A stretch of DNA of 64,000 nucleotides from Trachythela sp. YZ-2020 (lineage: Eukaryota; Cnidaria; Anthozoa; Malacalcyonacea; Clavulariidae), in NCBI GenBank assembly GCA_016169945.1, contig JADLSH010000367.1, positions 1,860,001-1,924,000 on the forward strand. Direction: 5' to 3'. Position 1 is the first letter of the stretch. Each line of letters begins with the position of its first letter. The notes below the pieces were generated by a model that was not told the origin of the DNA, did not search any database, and saw only the letters and a list, made by a program, of their open reading frames with translations. This document shows positions 26,786 to 38,046 of the stretch, piece after piece. A program made the position numbers and the translations under genes.

Positions 26786-26931
26786 ATTATAAAATAATAT
26801 GTTTACTACGCGAGCTGTGATTGGTCAATACCCGTGCAGGATGAGGCAATGCATGCACGGAAAATTTTAGGCGCTTCGCGGGGTTTTTAAAATGTCCCGT
26901 TGTTTCTTTGTCGTTATTTTATAAAATAATC

Positions 26932-27820
26932 ACCAAATGGTTTTCCATTAGGCCCTTCCCGATTGTGCTAGCATAATTTTCAGCATAATTTGGCTTAACG
27001 AGCATATTTTTTGCATTTATTCAAGAAAAGAAGTGCTAGCATAATTTAGTAATTTTTCGCTAATTCATCTGAATTTTGGGTGTTAAAACTTAAAAAGCAA
27101 AACTTTTCATATTTTTGGTGTTCATGCAGTTTTAGTGAGTTTAGGAAAACTATATTTCATCTTCTATTTCCCCATGAAGTCAAAATAAAGTACGTTTTAC
27201 TAATTTTATTATCTGATAATAATTTCTGATAATCCGATACGGTCATACGGAAATACAAATCTGAAAGTGGAAGCACTGGCTAATTGAAAAAACAAGATGG
27301 CGTCACAAAGTAGCTTGCATTTAACATTTTAAACATTATATTTGCATGAAGCATTAGTTAACGAAAAGCATTTTAAACATTATATTTGCATGAAGCATTA
27401 GTTAACATTATATTTGCATGAAGCATTAGTTAAGCATTTTATAACGTTATATTTGCATGAAGCATTAGTTAACGAAAAGCACATGCTGTGCCATATGTTG
27501 ATGTGTTTCTTCTAAATAAAGCCAAGCATTTTTTTCAATCAAATGAGCATAATTTTGAAAAATGAGCATAAATTTGAGCATAATTTTGGGGGAAAACAAG
27601 CATTGCTATGTGCATAATGTGCCAGTTTTACTAGCACAATCGGGAAGGGCCTATTTTCCGTGCAGGATTGTGTGATCCTAACACTTGGGATGTTGCTCGA
27701 CTTTCTGAAAGCTAAAAAATACTCGCCTATCGGCTCGTATTTTTTTACGCTTTCAGAAAGTCTCGCAACATCTCGCGTGTTAGGATCACGCAATCCTGCA
27801 TGCACGGAAAACCATTCGGT
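26932..27820. mobile_element. Foldback interrupted by a 701-bp TIR element
   Basis: The outer arms (ACCAAATGGTTTTCC at 26932 and GGAAAACCATTCGGT at 27806) belong to one foldback whose right half is itself a long hairpin (27,655-27,810, GTGCAGGATTGTGTGATCC pairing with its complement). Its left arm has been cut by the element at 26951-27651. Confidence 0.55.
26951..27651. mobile_element. 701-bp element with perfect 21-bp inverted ends, TA duplication
   Basis: Ends are GGCCCTTCCCGATTGTGCTA(G) and its exact complement, flanked on both sides by TA, as expected for Tc1/mariner-type insertion. Inside, near both ends, are repeats of GCATAATTT, and at 27,318-27,480 four tandem copies of a unit containing TATATTTGCATGAAGCATTA. 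No transposase reading frame, so non-autonomous. Confidence 0.65.
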
Positions 27821-27829
27821 AATCGTTTA

Positions 27830-28048
27830 AGCCTGCGAAGCAGTCGCTTTATTTTTTAGTGGTTATTATATAAATGGGCGATAAAATAATCGGGGTAAGC
27901 TGGCGGAAAAGGAAGCGGGCGGAGGGCGGCGAAAATTTTCGCCGCCCTCCGCCCGCTTCCGTCCTCCGCCCGCTTATTTTTTCCGCCCCCTAATTTTTCC
28001 GCCCGATTATAATAACCACTCAAAAATAAAGCGACTGCTTCGCAGGCT
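27830..28048. mobile_element. Foldback with a perfect 50-bp GC-rich palindrome at its centre
   Basis: Arms starting AGCCTGCGAAGCAGTCGCTT and its complement are about 40 bases long. The centre 27911-27960 is an exact 50-base palindrome (GGAAGCGGGCGGAGGGCGGC GAAAA and its complement), followed by an imperfect third repetition of CCGCCCGCTT. It is GC-rich in AT-rich surroundings. Confidence 0.65.
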
Positions 28049-28055
28049 ACTAAAA

Positions 28056-28456
28056 GACAGAACACGGATCACGGAGCACGAAGCATGGAGCAGCATAAAA
28101 TTAAAAATCTGATAAAGACTTTTTTATTTCTATAACCTATTCGGGAAATAACAAATATGCCACCTCGGGGACGAATAGTTGTTTTATAAAACACATACAA
28201 ATGTGTAATAAGCGTCGAATAGTGCAAATAAGCGTGATATAATATAGGCAGTAAATTTTGTTAACATAGCGAACATAAGGTAGCTAGATTTTTAAAGCAC
28301 ACGCGAGTAGTCTTCGTTCCAAGACACTGTTTAAATTAGGCACAGTGCGGCGTACTGTTATAGATAATAATTCATAAAATAACTAATAAATAACTTGTTT
28401 ATTATACCAGATTTTTAATTTTATGCTGCTCCATGCTCCGTGCTCCGTTCTCTGTC
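28056..28456. mobile_element. TIR element with about 50-bp inverted ends
   Basis: Left end GACAGAACACGGATCACGGA, continuing with GCACGAAGCATGGAGCAGCA, pairs with the right end ...TGCTCCGTTCTCTGTC. Interior about 300 bases with no gene. Confidence 0.55.
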
Positions 28457-28779
28457 GTTTGGCGATGTAATGGTTAATGGTTAGGAAATACAAGGAACCA
28501 TACAGCACTATGGCTCTATGCCATAGCTCAAAATTAACCATGCACGTGCCACGTCATCCACTTGAAGCGTGAGGTGACCCGGAATGGAAAGCCGAAATTG
28601 ATGACATTAATTAAATTTATTATATAAAGTATAGTGCTTTATAGAGATTTCGAGCACTGATAAAACTGATAATCTCACATTGTGATCTCACATGTGAAAA
28701 TTATCGCTTTTGAAGTTTATGAAAATGGATATTTTATTTTATTTTGTTTGAAAAGACTGTCCTTTATTATATAATAAAC

Positions 28780-29352
28780 AGAAAAATACATGGATGCTTG
28801 GAAATACCAGATTTATTTCTCGTGTTCAACACTCGAAATAAATCTGGTATTTCCGCGCACCCATGTATTATTCTCTATATATATTTCGTTATTATATACT
28901 TGGTTATTATACAATAACCAAGGTTATATAATGCAATAGACCACTTTCATAATTCAGACGAGTTTAAATATTATTTTATGTGCATATTAATAAGCCTTAC
29001 CAGCCTCGTTTCTGTGCATGAAATTGAAAATTGAAAAAAATTTATTAATTTTAACGAGGTCAATAAGGCTTATCAAAATGCACATAAAAGAATATTTAAA
29101 CTCATCTGAATTATGAAAGTGGTAGTTTCCACTTTCATGGAAATTAGTTCCATATTTTATGAAATTTTTGAAGTAAAATCAGGTGATAGGAAATTAAATT
29201 CTATGGAATTTTCCGTTTCCAGTAAATAATATAACAATATAGTTGATGTTCGCGGGCATAAGTCAGACTCATTTTAGCCCGAGCGTAGCGAGGGTTAAAA
29301 TGAGTTCTGAGGAGGGCCAAAAACACATTTATGCCCAAGAACATCAATATAC
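28780..29352. repeat. Cluster of foldbacks
   Basis: Three separate hairpins: 28,790-28,870 (GGAAATACCAGATTTATTTC pairing with GAAATAAATCTGGTATTTCC), 28,939-29,126 (CCACTTTCATAATTCAGACG arm) and 29,240-29,352 (TTGATGTTC...GAACATCAA with TTTTAGCCCGAGCG inside). A smaller one at 28,890-28,930 contains TTGGTTATTATA. No coding sequence. Confidence 0.5.
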
Positions 29353-30060
29353 ATCATCAGCACTTTCAGCCGGATAATGAAAATAAAAAATATACGACAG
29401 GCAGAAAATAAAATGAACAGTGCCGCCATCACGCCGGCATTGTATTTAAATTTTAAGCAGAAAATCATTTTGGACGTAAACAATGGTTTTCTGTCGCTCC
29501 ACTCGCTCATTAAAATTCAGCCGGCTAAAATATATTTTAGCCCGATGTTTTGTTCACTTTTTAGCCCGCAAAATATACGTCACAATACCCGCTAAAATTA
29601 TAATAATACTAATTATATTGAATGCTAAGTGCTAAAAGTCCAAAAGAATATCCTAACTATCACGTTTAATCCTATTTTTCAAGGACAAGTCACCTATAAT
29701 ATGGACCTAAATCTTTTTACCTAAATCTCGAATGCCAAAGTTTCAAATTCGCACCAGGCTCCAGATTTTGAGATGTTGAAACATGTGTTGGTTAATGTCA
29801 GGGAATTGTCAGGGTATCATATAGGTTATTGTGCAGCAAATTGTGATACTTAGGGATAGCTTTATGGAATTTTTGGCAAATTTATAGAAATTTTTGCTGT
29901 CATATATGGAAATTACAAATTTGAAAGTGGAAGCACTGCAACTAAGGAACGTACAGCGCGCACGGAGCAAGGAGCATTGCGTGCGCCACGGCTAATTGCT
30001 TGCCAGGCAGATACAGTTTGCCAGTTTAGAGAGAAAACAAGTTGGATAACACAGCATTGT
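29353..30060. other. Non-coding stretch, nothing recognised
   Basis: Some TTTTAGCCCG motifs around 29,530-29,590 link it to the preceding foldback. Otherwise no gene or repeat structure stands out. Confidence 0.3.
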
Positions 30061-30067
30061 TTAGCAC

Positions 30068-30665
30068 AGCATACCTGGTTGTGACATCAGGTAACTAAGC
30101 ATTGTTTTGGCACAGCATACCTGGTTGTCACATCGGGTAACTGAGCATTGTTTTGGCACAGCATACCTGGTTGTAACATCGGGTAACTAAGCATTCTTTT
30201 AGCACAGCATACCTGGTTGTGACATCAGGTAACTAAGAATTGTTTTGGCACAGCATACCTGGTTGTGACATCGGGTAACTAAGCATTGTTTTAGCACAGC
30301 ATACCTGGTTGTGACATCGGGTAACTGAGCATTGTTTTAGCACAGTATACCTGGTTGTGACATCGGGTAACTAAGCATTGTTTTGGCACAGCATACCTGA
30401 TTGTGACATCGGGTAACTAAGCATTGTTTTAGCACAGCATACCTGGTTGTGACATCGGGTAACTAAGCATTGTTTTGGCACAGCATACCTGGTTGTGACA
30501 TCGGGTAACTAAGCATTGTTTTGACTCTGCATGCCTGGTTGTGACAACGGGTAATTCAGCATTGTTTTGGCACAGCATACCTGGTTGTGACATCGGGTAA
30601 CTAAGCATTGGTTTAGCGCAGCATACCTGGTTGTGACATCGGGTAACTAAGCATTGTTTTAGCAT
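30068..30665 (+). repeat. Minisatellite, 46-bp unit, about 13 copies
   Basis: The unit is built from AGCACAGCATACCTGGTTGT, GACATCGGGTAACTAAGCAT and TGTTTT. Thirteen copies differ at a few positions (TTTTGG or TTTTAG at the join, CAGG or CGGG, AACTGAG or AACTAAG). The reading frame across it on the minus strand is just the repeat translated. Confidence 0.85.
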
Positions 30666-31484
30666 TCTAACAATTTGTTTCTACTAAGCATATCTTGTGA
30701 TACCGGATAACTAAGCATGGTTTCTGCACGGGACCCTCAGTTAGTTAAGTTCATTGTCACACATGCCTGCAGGTTGTGTGTTGGTTAGGTGTAAAGGAAG
30801 GAAAAACTATTACTTGGATCGATGATATCTTAGATATGGCGATATCACTATTGGTAGTCAGGTCAATACTCGAAATCGCTACATGCTTCTTGACCCGAAT
30901 CCAAGTAATTGCAAATGTTTGGTAAACTGCCAACCTCGTACCCAAGGCTTCTCGGGTAAACTGCGGACCTCCCACCCGTTGCACCTAACCATCCACACGG
31001 GTAAGTTATGTTACTGTAGGTGTTCACGTAAACATATTTTCAGAGATATTTTCAATTAAATTAAATTTCATGCTGTAAATTCTATACTTCACCTTGTAAT
31101 GCAAAATATGTATATTCAGAATAGTGACTAGACTTGCCACAATTCCACCTCACAATTCCACCTTTTAGAAGCGCGAGTAAATTAAAGTTGAGGTCTAAAT
31201 AGTGACACGATCACAAAGGCAAATGTACCTGAATGATGTTTCCATGTACGATGAATATTTCATTGAGCTATGACGGACATTTTTTATATAATTATTATAG
31301 ACGTTCAATACGATATGGATAAGTATTACGTATTTTAATTTCCTTTCCGTGTTTTAAAGACTTTAAAGATTCTGGCTTTTAATTTCCATTCTGTATTGAT
31401 TCCAGTTTCTCCATTTCAGATTTTACAGTTTCCTTCGGATTTTTCCACACCTGGTAATTACGTGATTTGATAACTAATTGCGTA
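30666..31484. other. Non-coding stretch, nothing recognised
   Basis: A decayed further minisatellite unit is visible to about 30,730. Around 30,800-30,910 TTACTTGGATCGATG and ATCCAAGTAA form a loose inverted pair. No gene seen. Confidence 0.3.
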
Positions 31485-31815
31485 ATAATTGCGTAATAAG
31501 GCTCTGCAGAGGAAGTGGTCAAACCTAGCATAGTTTTTGCGGCCTTTCGCTAGCTTCCGCAATGCTTGGTGTGCTAGAAGGCCTGGTACAATTCGCAAAT
31601 TTTCCATTCGAGGAACCATGTAAACTACACTTGAATTATGACTTACCATACAATATAAATGAAACTGCTTTCATTGATATTTATTTTTTTAAATATTATG
31701 TTGGAATAGCCAGGAGTCAGGCGTTTATGAATTTGTGAAATGTGCTAGACCTTCTAGCGCGTCAGTTCGTCCTCAAAATTTCACGCTGGCGTCTGGAAGG
31801 CCAGAAACTAGACTA
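31485..31815. mobile_element. Dispersed repeat; inverted copy at about 51465-51800
   Basis: GTGCTAGAAGGCCTGG, CAATATAAATGAA...ATTGATATTTA, GGAATAGCCAGGA and TCTGGAAGGCCAGAAACTAG occur here and, in reverse complement and order, at 51.47-51.80 kb. No coding potential. Confidence 0.5.
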
Positions 31816-32678
31816 GGTCAAGAACGATATTGATCGCCTCCTACGCTGATGATTATTCTTTGAAAGTAATTAATTTCAGTAATTAACTGCTACTATGTTT
31901 ATTTCGTCAACTTCTTCTATGTAAAAACTAAAACAAACTATGACAAACAAATTTTTACAGAAATATACGAACGATTTGTTAAGGTTATAAACAATGCAAT
32001 CTAATTCTATTAATCATTATATGGTTCTATAATATCTATGGTCCGCAGGAAACGTAAATGTTGTCTAGGTCTCTAGGAACTTCTAAAAATAAAATAAAAA
32101 TGGAGTTGTTATTGTGCTGTTTAGTATAGTTGTACATACCGGATAATTCGTTTTGCTATAGGCAATAATAGTAAACGTTAGCTGCATACTCAGGAAATAT
32201 CAGTTCCGTTTTTCTGCGTAGCATACGTACAATTTGCATTTTTACACATTACTGGGCAAAGAAGCAAATAATGCACTTCATTTGTGGCACGAGGGTGAAT
32301 TTTGGTCCGTTTAAATGGCAAATATATCTGAATATAATGAATTAGTTTGGTATTTTTGTAAACCCCTTCCCTTCTCTGGAGACTCAAAAAAGGACAATAG
32401 TGGTACCTTTGCTTTCGTCTCTTACCAATGCTATTGGTTTGTTTATTGAAAGTGCAATACTCATGTAACGAGGAAGGTAAACGATTCAAGACAATGCGTT
32501 ATTGCATTGCTATTTAGATTACAAACCTTTTCATTCTATTAACTATATATACATGATTGTTCTGAGAGTCTTTTATTGGCCAAATATCGCATCACCCTGG
32601 TGATTGCGCAATGATGCAAGCTATGACCTATGGCTATGTAAAAGCTAGTATAAAATATACATATATTATAGAACATAC
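31816..32678. other. Intron-like stretch, nothing recognised
   Basis: Lies downstream of the last exon found of the receptor-like gene (minus strand). No following exon could be identified. Confidence 0.3.
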
Positions 32679-32930
32679 TTCGTGGAGCTCGCGGTTTCTG
32701 TTTTCGGTAACGTAATGCAAGTATGAATCCAAGTAGTGATACAGCCGCTGCGGTAGGTATGGCAACAGTGACGATTGTGAATATTTCTTTTTCTTTACTT
32801 TCTTTCTTTTCACTTGCTAAATTAATTATCTTTCTGCTAGCTCGTGAGGATCTGTCACTGTTTGTTGACTCTGTGAATGTTGTAGCGCCGGTAGATGTAC
32901 TGCTTGGTGTACTCATTCGTGTGCTTGGAT
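32679..32930 (-). CDS. Receptor-like gene, exon with stalk and transmembrane helix
   Basis: A strong acceptor (pyrimidine tract TTTTTTTGTTTTGATTTAG) and donor CGAA|GTATGT enclose 252 bases, phase 1 at both ends. The product is a Ser/Thr-rich, likely O-glycosylated stalk (MSTPSSTSTGATTFTESTNS), then charged residues, the membrane helix IFTIVTVAIPTAAAVSLLGF ILAL and the stop-transfer RYRKQKPRAPR. Confidence 0.6.
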
Positions 32931-33768
32931 CTAAATCAAAACAAAAAAACGTGCAGGAAGGATATATACCCATCAAATAAAATATAGCCATCAAATAATA
33001 GCGTTTCACTGGAATAAGAAGTATGAAATAGCAAATAATAGTAGAAGATATTTGAAATAACAAATGCGAATGGCAAACGAGAAGTGGTGAACATATAACC
33101 TATAGGCGTATACGAATTAGACTATAACAAAGTTCGATTCAGCCTTGTTTTTTCTTACTTTCGCAAATTCTGAGCGAATTATAATTACTTGTAAAACAGC
33201 CTAGAAAAAATCCCCAATGTGATCTTCAGTAAAGCACAACAACGTCATGCTTGGCAAAATATCTGCAACAATCAAACTTAGCAATTAAAACTAGCTGGCG
33301 GCGAAGAATCAGGAACACTTCATGTACAGTATATGTCTATTATATACTGCGGGTGCAGTAGATATGCTAAGATGTCAATTTGTCGCTGTATGTGCTATGT
33401 AGTGCAGGTATAAAGAGTGTATCTAAGGTGTTAGGTGTATATATATTGGTATATTAATTAAAAGTCGGCCAATTTAATTCGCTCTTCGTCACCAATCCAG
33501 TTTCCTATATGAGAAAACTGAAGTATGAACCTATAGTATTGGCCAATCGCTATTCTGAAGTGGCTGAAATTTTGGGCGCCTTTCTCGGTTTTTGTATTTG
33601 CACACTTAGGCCCAGAACACTTTGCCATATCAGCTAAAGCAGGCAAATGTTTCGCAAGTAGAAATTTTGTATTCAGTAGGAATCGAAGCATTTTATTCAG
33701 AAATTTTTAAAACTTGTGCACGCAATTAAAACTTAAATACTATCTTATTGACTATAAAATATCCTTAC

Positions 33769-33838
33769 CGGTGAATGTGGGAGTAAACTTGAGATTGAAC
33801 AATACGCTCCCAATGTGATTCCTGGGTAACGGATTTAT
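33769..33838 (-). CDS. Receptor-like gene, 70-base exon
   Basis: Acceptor AATGTTTTAG and donor CCG|GTAAGG. In frame 0 it reads INPLPRNHIGSVLFNLKFTP, then TFT, and its last base joins the next exon to make Asp. The strand-like sequence would close the extracellular domain. Confidence 0.5.
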
Positions 33839-34421
33839 CTAAAACATTAAAACAGTATGATAATTATGTAAGCTTGGCGATAAAGCGGAGTTTCATTTCA
33901 TTTTTGTTTGTCGGCTTCGTTGCGGATCCATGTTTTTCTGCAATAGAAACATTTTGTTCTGGAATTGTAATCAGTTTGCACGAAAAGCAAACAATATGAT
34001 AAAATTTCACAACAAAAATTAATGAAATTGGTCAACATGGTCAGCGTAATCTTTTACCATCAAAGAAGGAATGATCTAGCATAGAAGTGTTCAAATACCT
34101 CCCTCTAAAACGAACAATACGCGGGGTGAAATTATATTATCTAGTTAGATCCGAATATTTGGACAATTCTAAAACAAAGAGTAGCTGATATGTGTAAAGC
34201 AATAACTGAATAAAGAGTTCGAAATTTTTCAAATATTATTCGTAACTGCATGTCGTCGCTATGGCAATAATGGCGTCTTTTATATATTTTAATTAACAAT
34301 TATTGAACTCAGCTTTCAGCTTCGGCCTTGATATCATGCTCAACCTCATTCAGTAATTGTTAAATATTATAATACCATTAATAAAAGATGAATTATAGTG
34401 TACTCTACTGCGTATACTAAC

Positions 34422-34484
34422 TGAAAGTGCAATATCCTCATGCTTTCTCCAATGTTCTGAGACATGAACAACACAGGACGTGTT
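34422..34484 (-). CDS. Receptor-like gene, 63-base exon
   Basis: Acceptor TTATTCAATTGCAG and donor TCA|GTTAGT, phase 0 to 0, reading NTSCVVHVSEHWRKHEDIAL S. It contains a possible N-glycosylation site (NTS) and one Cys that may pair with the Cys of the preceding exon. An alternative donor four bases on would break the frame with the next exon. Confidence 0.48.
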
Positions 34485-34552
34485 CTGCAATTGAATAAAA
34501 AAGCGAAAACAATAAGTATATCAATCATGAAAGATAGATAGAAAGAAAATAA

Positions 34553-35183
34553 GCTTTGGATCTTTAGGATCAATCTACCTGAAAAATACAACAAGAACTT
34601 CGACGTTTCAAGCGAAGGCCCTTCGTTCGGAAGTTAGTAGCGTGGGTCGGGAAAACATGTGCTTTTATAGTGTATACAAAAGCGATCACGTGATAAAAAA
34701 TAAACCAATCAGATGAATTTAGTCAAAACAAAGTATAAACAAAATATGGCAATCACATTACAAAATATATTAACATGGAAAGAAAGTGAAAAGACATGAA
34801 TAAGAGAAATTACGAAATTAGGTGTGAGATGAGGTGAGATGTAGGATATCTGTCGATGTCTGCTGATGGCAGGCACTGACAGATAACATGCAGTTAAATG
34901 TTTGAGAAGCGCTCATTGACACCGAAAGGAAGAATGGTGCCACTAAGAGTCTAAGTCGGGAAATGAGACGCATTTCTTGTCTCTTACGAGGTACGGCTAT
35001 CATTGCTTCCTGAAATGGGACAGAGAGCTCGAATTTTCGAAGCTCGAAATGTCTCGGTTTTGTATACACTATGTTTTTCCCCGACCCACCCAATTAACTT
35101 CCAGACGAAAGGCCTTTAATTGCTTGAAACGTCGAAGTTCTTGTTGTATTTTTGAGGTAGATTGATCTTAAAATCCAAAAGCT
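34553..35183. mobile_element. TIR element, about 110-bp inverted ends
   Basis: AAGCTTTGGATCTTTAGGAT and the following GATCAATCTACC...ACTTCGACGTTTCAAGC...GTGGGTCGGG at the left are matched in inverse at the right end (35,075-35,183). About 630 bases long with no transposase frame; it lies in an intron of the receptor-like gene. Confidence 0.6.
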
Positions 35184-35443
35184 TATTGTATAGACGCTAC
35201 CTACACAGGCAATAACGAGATATTATTATAGATAGAATGAAAAAGGTTTTATGAACAGTGCGTGGAGTTTCAGTTAAGAAAATGGTTCTATACTTGCATT
35301 GTGCATGCAGATATTAGGGCCATTTATACGGGAGAAAATAAGTCGCGACTTACATAAGACGCGTCTTATATAAGACGCGAACACACTCGTATAAATGGTC
35401 AAATTCTAATAAGCTCACTAATAAGTCGCGACTTATTGTGGAA

Positions 35444-36573
35444 TGTTGAGAATTGTGTTAATATTAGTTAATTAGGTTAATTTCCAGTTTAGGTAAGAAC
35501 TGTCAATCAAATGCATGCGTCATAGATTAATTAAGTAAGGGTATCAAATTTATGGGAAGTAAAAAAGTGATAGTGTGCTGTGATAGTGTGTCTGATTAGG
35601 GCTAGTGATTTGTGATATATAAAGTGATTCTATAGAAAAAAAAACTATTGTGAGTGTGTTAGTCTCTAACGGCAATTCCCGACACAAGTGGCACCTCCGA
35701 CGGGATTTATGTGAAAAATGGAAGAGTTATTAAAACTTTGTTTAAATATGACAAAGTTAGGAGAGATATGTTGGATCCTGCAACGGGAAAAACTCCCCAT
35801 ACGAGTAATCAAGAATAACGGAAAATTAGTGAAAGATCATACCGAGGACGCTTTGCCGTTGCGAGACGTAGGTGTCGACTATGCTGGTTCGGTAAGGCGT
35901 AGGAAACGAAAGGTGAAGAAAAAAAATAATCAGCGAAAACAGAGTACCTTAGAACGCGCAGTTCAACATTTGTACCCGATGGAACTGTTTTGTGACGAAG
36001 CCGTAAAGACGCCAGAGTCGAGACCAAGAGGAACTGAATTGAGAGCTGATGTACCCGAGTTTAGACCAAAGAGAAATGCTGCTGCGATAGCAGAGTGTCG
36101 TATTCAGGACATAGCAGAAGATGAACAAATTAGAACAGTTAATTATTATATCATATAGTGGACAACAATATATCTAGAAACATATATTTTAAGTTTGTTA
36201 AGTTACGAACAGTTACGTAAATTTATATATAGTGGAACAATTATTCTGGACGGTGAACGAAAACACAATTTATTTATATTCGGTTTTCTCCGAAAACGAA
36301 TAGGGGGTCAGGGGGAGTGTGTTGAGAATTGTGTTAATATTAGTTAATTAGGTTAATTTCCAGTTTAGGTAAGAACTGTTAATCAAATGCATGCGTCATA
36401 GATTAATTAAGTAAGGGTATCAAATTTATGGGAAGTAAAAAAGTGATAGTGTGTCTGTGAAGACTGTTGAATTTAGGGCCAGTGATTTGTGATATATAAA
36501 GTGATTCTATAGAAAAAAACACATAGAAAAGTGTGTTGGCTTAGCATTTAGCCTCTAACGGCAATTCCCGACA
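35444..36573 (+). mobile_element. Small non-autonomous LTR retrotransposon, BEL/Pao-like
   Basis: 5' LTR 35444-35684 and 3' LTR 36320-36573 both start TGTTGAGAATTGTGTT and end GGCAATTCCCGACA. They differ mainly by small insertions near the U3/R part. GGAA flanks the element on both sides (35440-35443, 36574-36577), a 4-bp target duplication. A probable primer site (TGGCACCTCCGACGGGA) follows the 5' LTR by four bases, and a purine tract (AGGGGGTCAGGGGGAG) precedes the 3' LTR. The interior is only about 635 bases, so it needs enzymes from a relative. Confidence 0.8.
35718..36158 (+). CDS. Remnant pol-end protein of the small LTR element, 146 aa
   Basis: The frame is open and seems to join two remote pieces of a BEL/Pao pol: PLRDVGVDYAG resembles the entry to the integrase core, and LERAVQHLYPMELFCDE resembles the C-terminal end of such polyproteins. 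The bulk of reverse transcriptase and integrase is missing. A Lys/Arg-rich stretch (RRRKRKVKKKNNQRKQ) joins the two parts. It may be a deletion product without function or a small nucleic-acid-binding protein. Confidence 0.5.
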   Translation: MEELLKLCLNMTKLGEICWILQREKLPIRVIKNNGKLVKDHTEDALPLRDVGVDYAGSVRRRKRKVKKKNNQRKQSTLERAVQHLYPMELFCDEAVKTPESRPRGTELRADVPEFRPKRNAAAIAECRIQDIAEDEQIRTVNYYII

Positions 36574-36952
36574 GGAACAGCCTGAACTCCTGTTCTTATT
36601 TAAGTCGCGACTTACTAGATTTGACCATATTTATATACGAGTGTGTTCGCGTCTTATATAAGACGCGTCTTATATAAGTCGCGACTTATTTTCTCTTGTA
36701 TAAATGGCCCTAATATGGGCGACGATAATATGAACTGGTTTTGTGATAAAATTGATGAAACACGTGCAATAAAACTATGAAACACGTGCAATAAAATTAT
36801 TGAATAGTATTTTTTTAAAACGAATCCAGCAACCATGCGCAGATCATTTTTGTTTCTCTTGAAAAGCCAAACAAGTGAACATTCTCATTTTGTGATATTA
36901 TTCAAGAAACACTGCATGTATACATTAGCACACAATTCAGCAAGTTACATAC

Positions 36953-37056
36953 CTTTGCAGAAAGAAATGTACACCCAAATGAACTTTCTTGAAAACTCGT
37001 ATCACGGTAAACCAGCCACCTAAACCAATACCCAACAGGTGAACTGTTATTTCTTC
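36953..37056 (-). CDS. Receptor-like gene, 104-base exon
   Basis: Acceptor TTATATTTTAG, donor AAAG|GTATGT. Read with phase 1 entry it gives RNNSSPVGYWFRWLVYRDTS and FQESSFGCTFLSAK, with a possible N-glycosylation site (NNS) and the Trp/Tyr pattern of an FN3-like strand C. Both ends are in phase with the neighbours in the chain. Confidence 0.5.
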
Positions 37057-37547
37057 CTAAAATATAAAATGTTTTCGTCTATTGTAATATTCAATAGGTA
37101 TTAAAATATAACTATTTAGTTCAGGACACACAAGAGGTTCAAGCTTTGTTAATTTCAAGGCCAAGTTCCACTGTCAATGTAACATTATAAGCATGAAGGC
37201 AGACAGTCATGATATACTGTTCAATACGTTGCTGAAATCAATGAGCCTTTTGTTTATCCGAACCTAAATAATTCTAAATACAATTCATTAAAGAACCAGC
37301 CCTCGTCATAATTTCATGCATGCTTTCTAAAGTATAGTGAAGTGTATTACAGTAACATATACTTTCTGTGTTTTTGTTTCACATATTATTTAAGTTTCTT
37401 TATTGCACTAAAATGTTTTATGTATTTCCAGGTTGATAAATATTTAAATGTCTCAAAAGAAAATTGCTCTGTTTAATGTCACTACTTTAAAGTTGTCCTC
37501 CAACATAGCATCGATGACGTCACTTGAGATAAATAATTTATAAGGTA
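37057..37547. other. Intron stretch, nothing recognised
   Basis: AT-rich, no gene or clear repeat. Confidence 0.3.
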
Positions 37548-38046
37548 AGGGACCGGTCATTATTTATAGGGTGTACCGGGTCCGGAAAATCATCCATCTA
37601 ATTTCAAAAATTTTCATGACCCACCCTATCAGGCAGCAAAAATTTCATAGCCCGTCCAAGTAAGTGCTAAAATTTTCATGGCCCTGCCTTTTTAAATAAT
37701 GTATTTTATAACTGACGTATACAAAAATTGATGCAATATGACAATGTCATAGTTTTCGTAAATCCCAAAGGTAGTTCTGTGGCCACTTGCAGATAGAAGT
37801 CATCAGAAAAAGAGCTTCAAGTGCACGTCAAAACTGTTCTTATTACTTTACTTGAAACAAACATAAATTTTTACATCGTAGGAAATAAAACAACGTTAGT
37901 AGGACAACGAGTTGTACGTTTGTTCCAAAAACATGTTTTCCATATTTAATTCAATATTGAAAGAGCTTCGAATCTTGCAAACTTGTCATTCAAAACAAAA
38001 TTTTAACATATGTAAATATTAAACAATTCAAGTTACATGTTAATAT

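Larger units (their letters stand above)
25306..26789. mobile_element. Repeat element, copy A (second copy at 60643-61713)
   Basis: The sequence from CATTATATTAT through TAGTATCTAAC, TTTGATTGGCTAAT, GTTTTGATTTTTCTCCCTTC and a large terminal hairpin to TTCTTAATT is repeated at 60.6 kb in the same order and orientation. This copy carries an extra nested foldback (25396-25623). No coding sequence is convincing in it, so it looks non-autonomous. The ends do not form obvious inverted repeats. Confidence 0.65.
35315..36713. mobile_element. TIR element (TTAGGGCCATTTATAC ends) carrying an LTR insertion
   Basis: Ends of about 100 bases, beginning TTAGGGCCATTTATACGGGA and containing TAAGTCGCGACTTA, GACGCGTCTTATATAAG and CGAACACACTCGTATA, are mirrored at the right (GTATAAATGGCCCTAA). 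Without the LTR element inside, the element is roughly 270 bases. Confidence 0.65.

Noticed and set aside
30068..30665. Minus-strand frame of 78 codons as a repeat protein
   Set aside because: It is only the 46-bp minisatellite translated; 46 is not a multiple of three, so the frame changes from unit to unit.
17200..32600. Search for a SEFIR/TIR-like cytoplasmic exon of the receptor-like gene
   Set aside because: No minus-strand frame with matching splice sites and domain motifs was found, so the receptor family remains open.
34977..35165. Plus-strand 62-codon and minus-strand 91-codon frames
   Set aside because: They run through the inverted ends of the TIR element at 34553-35183.
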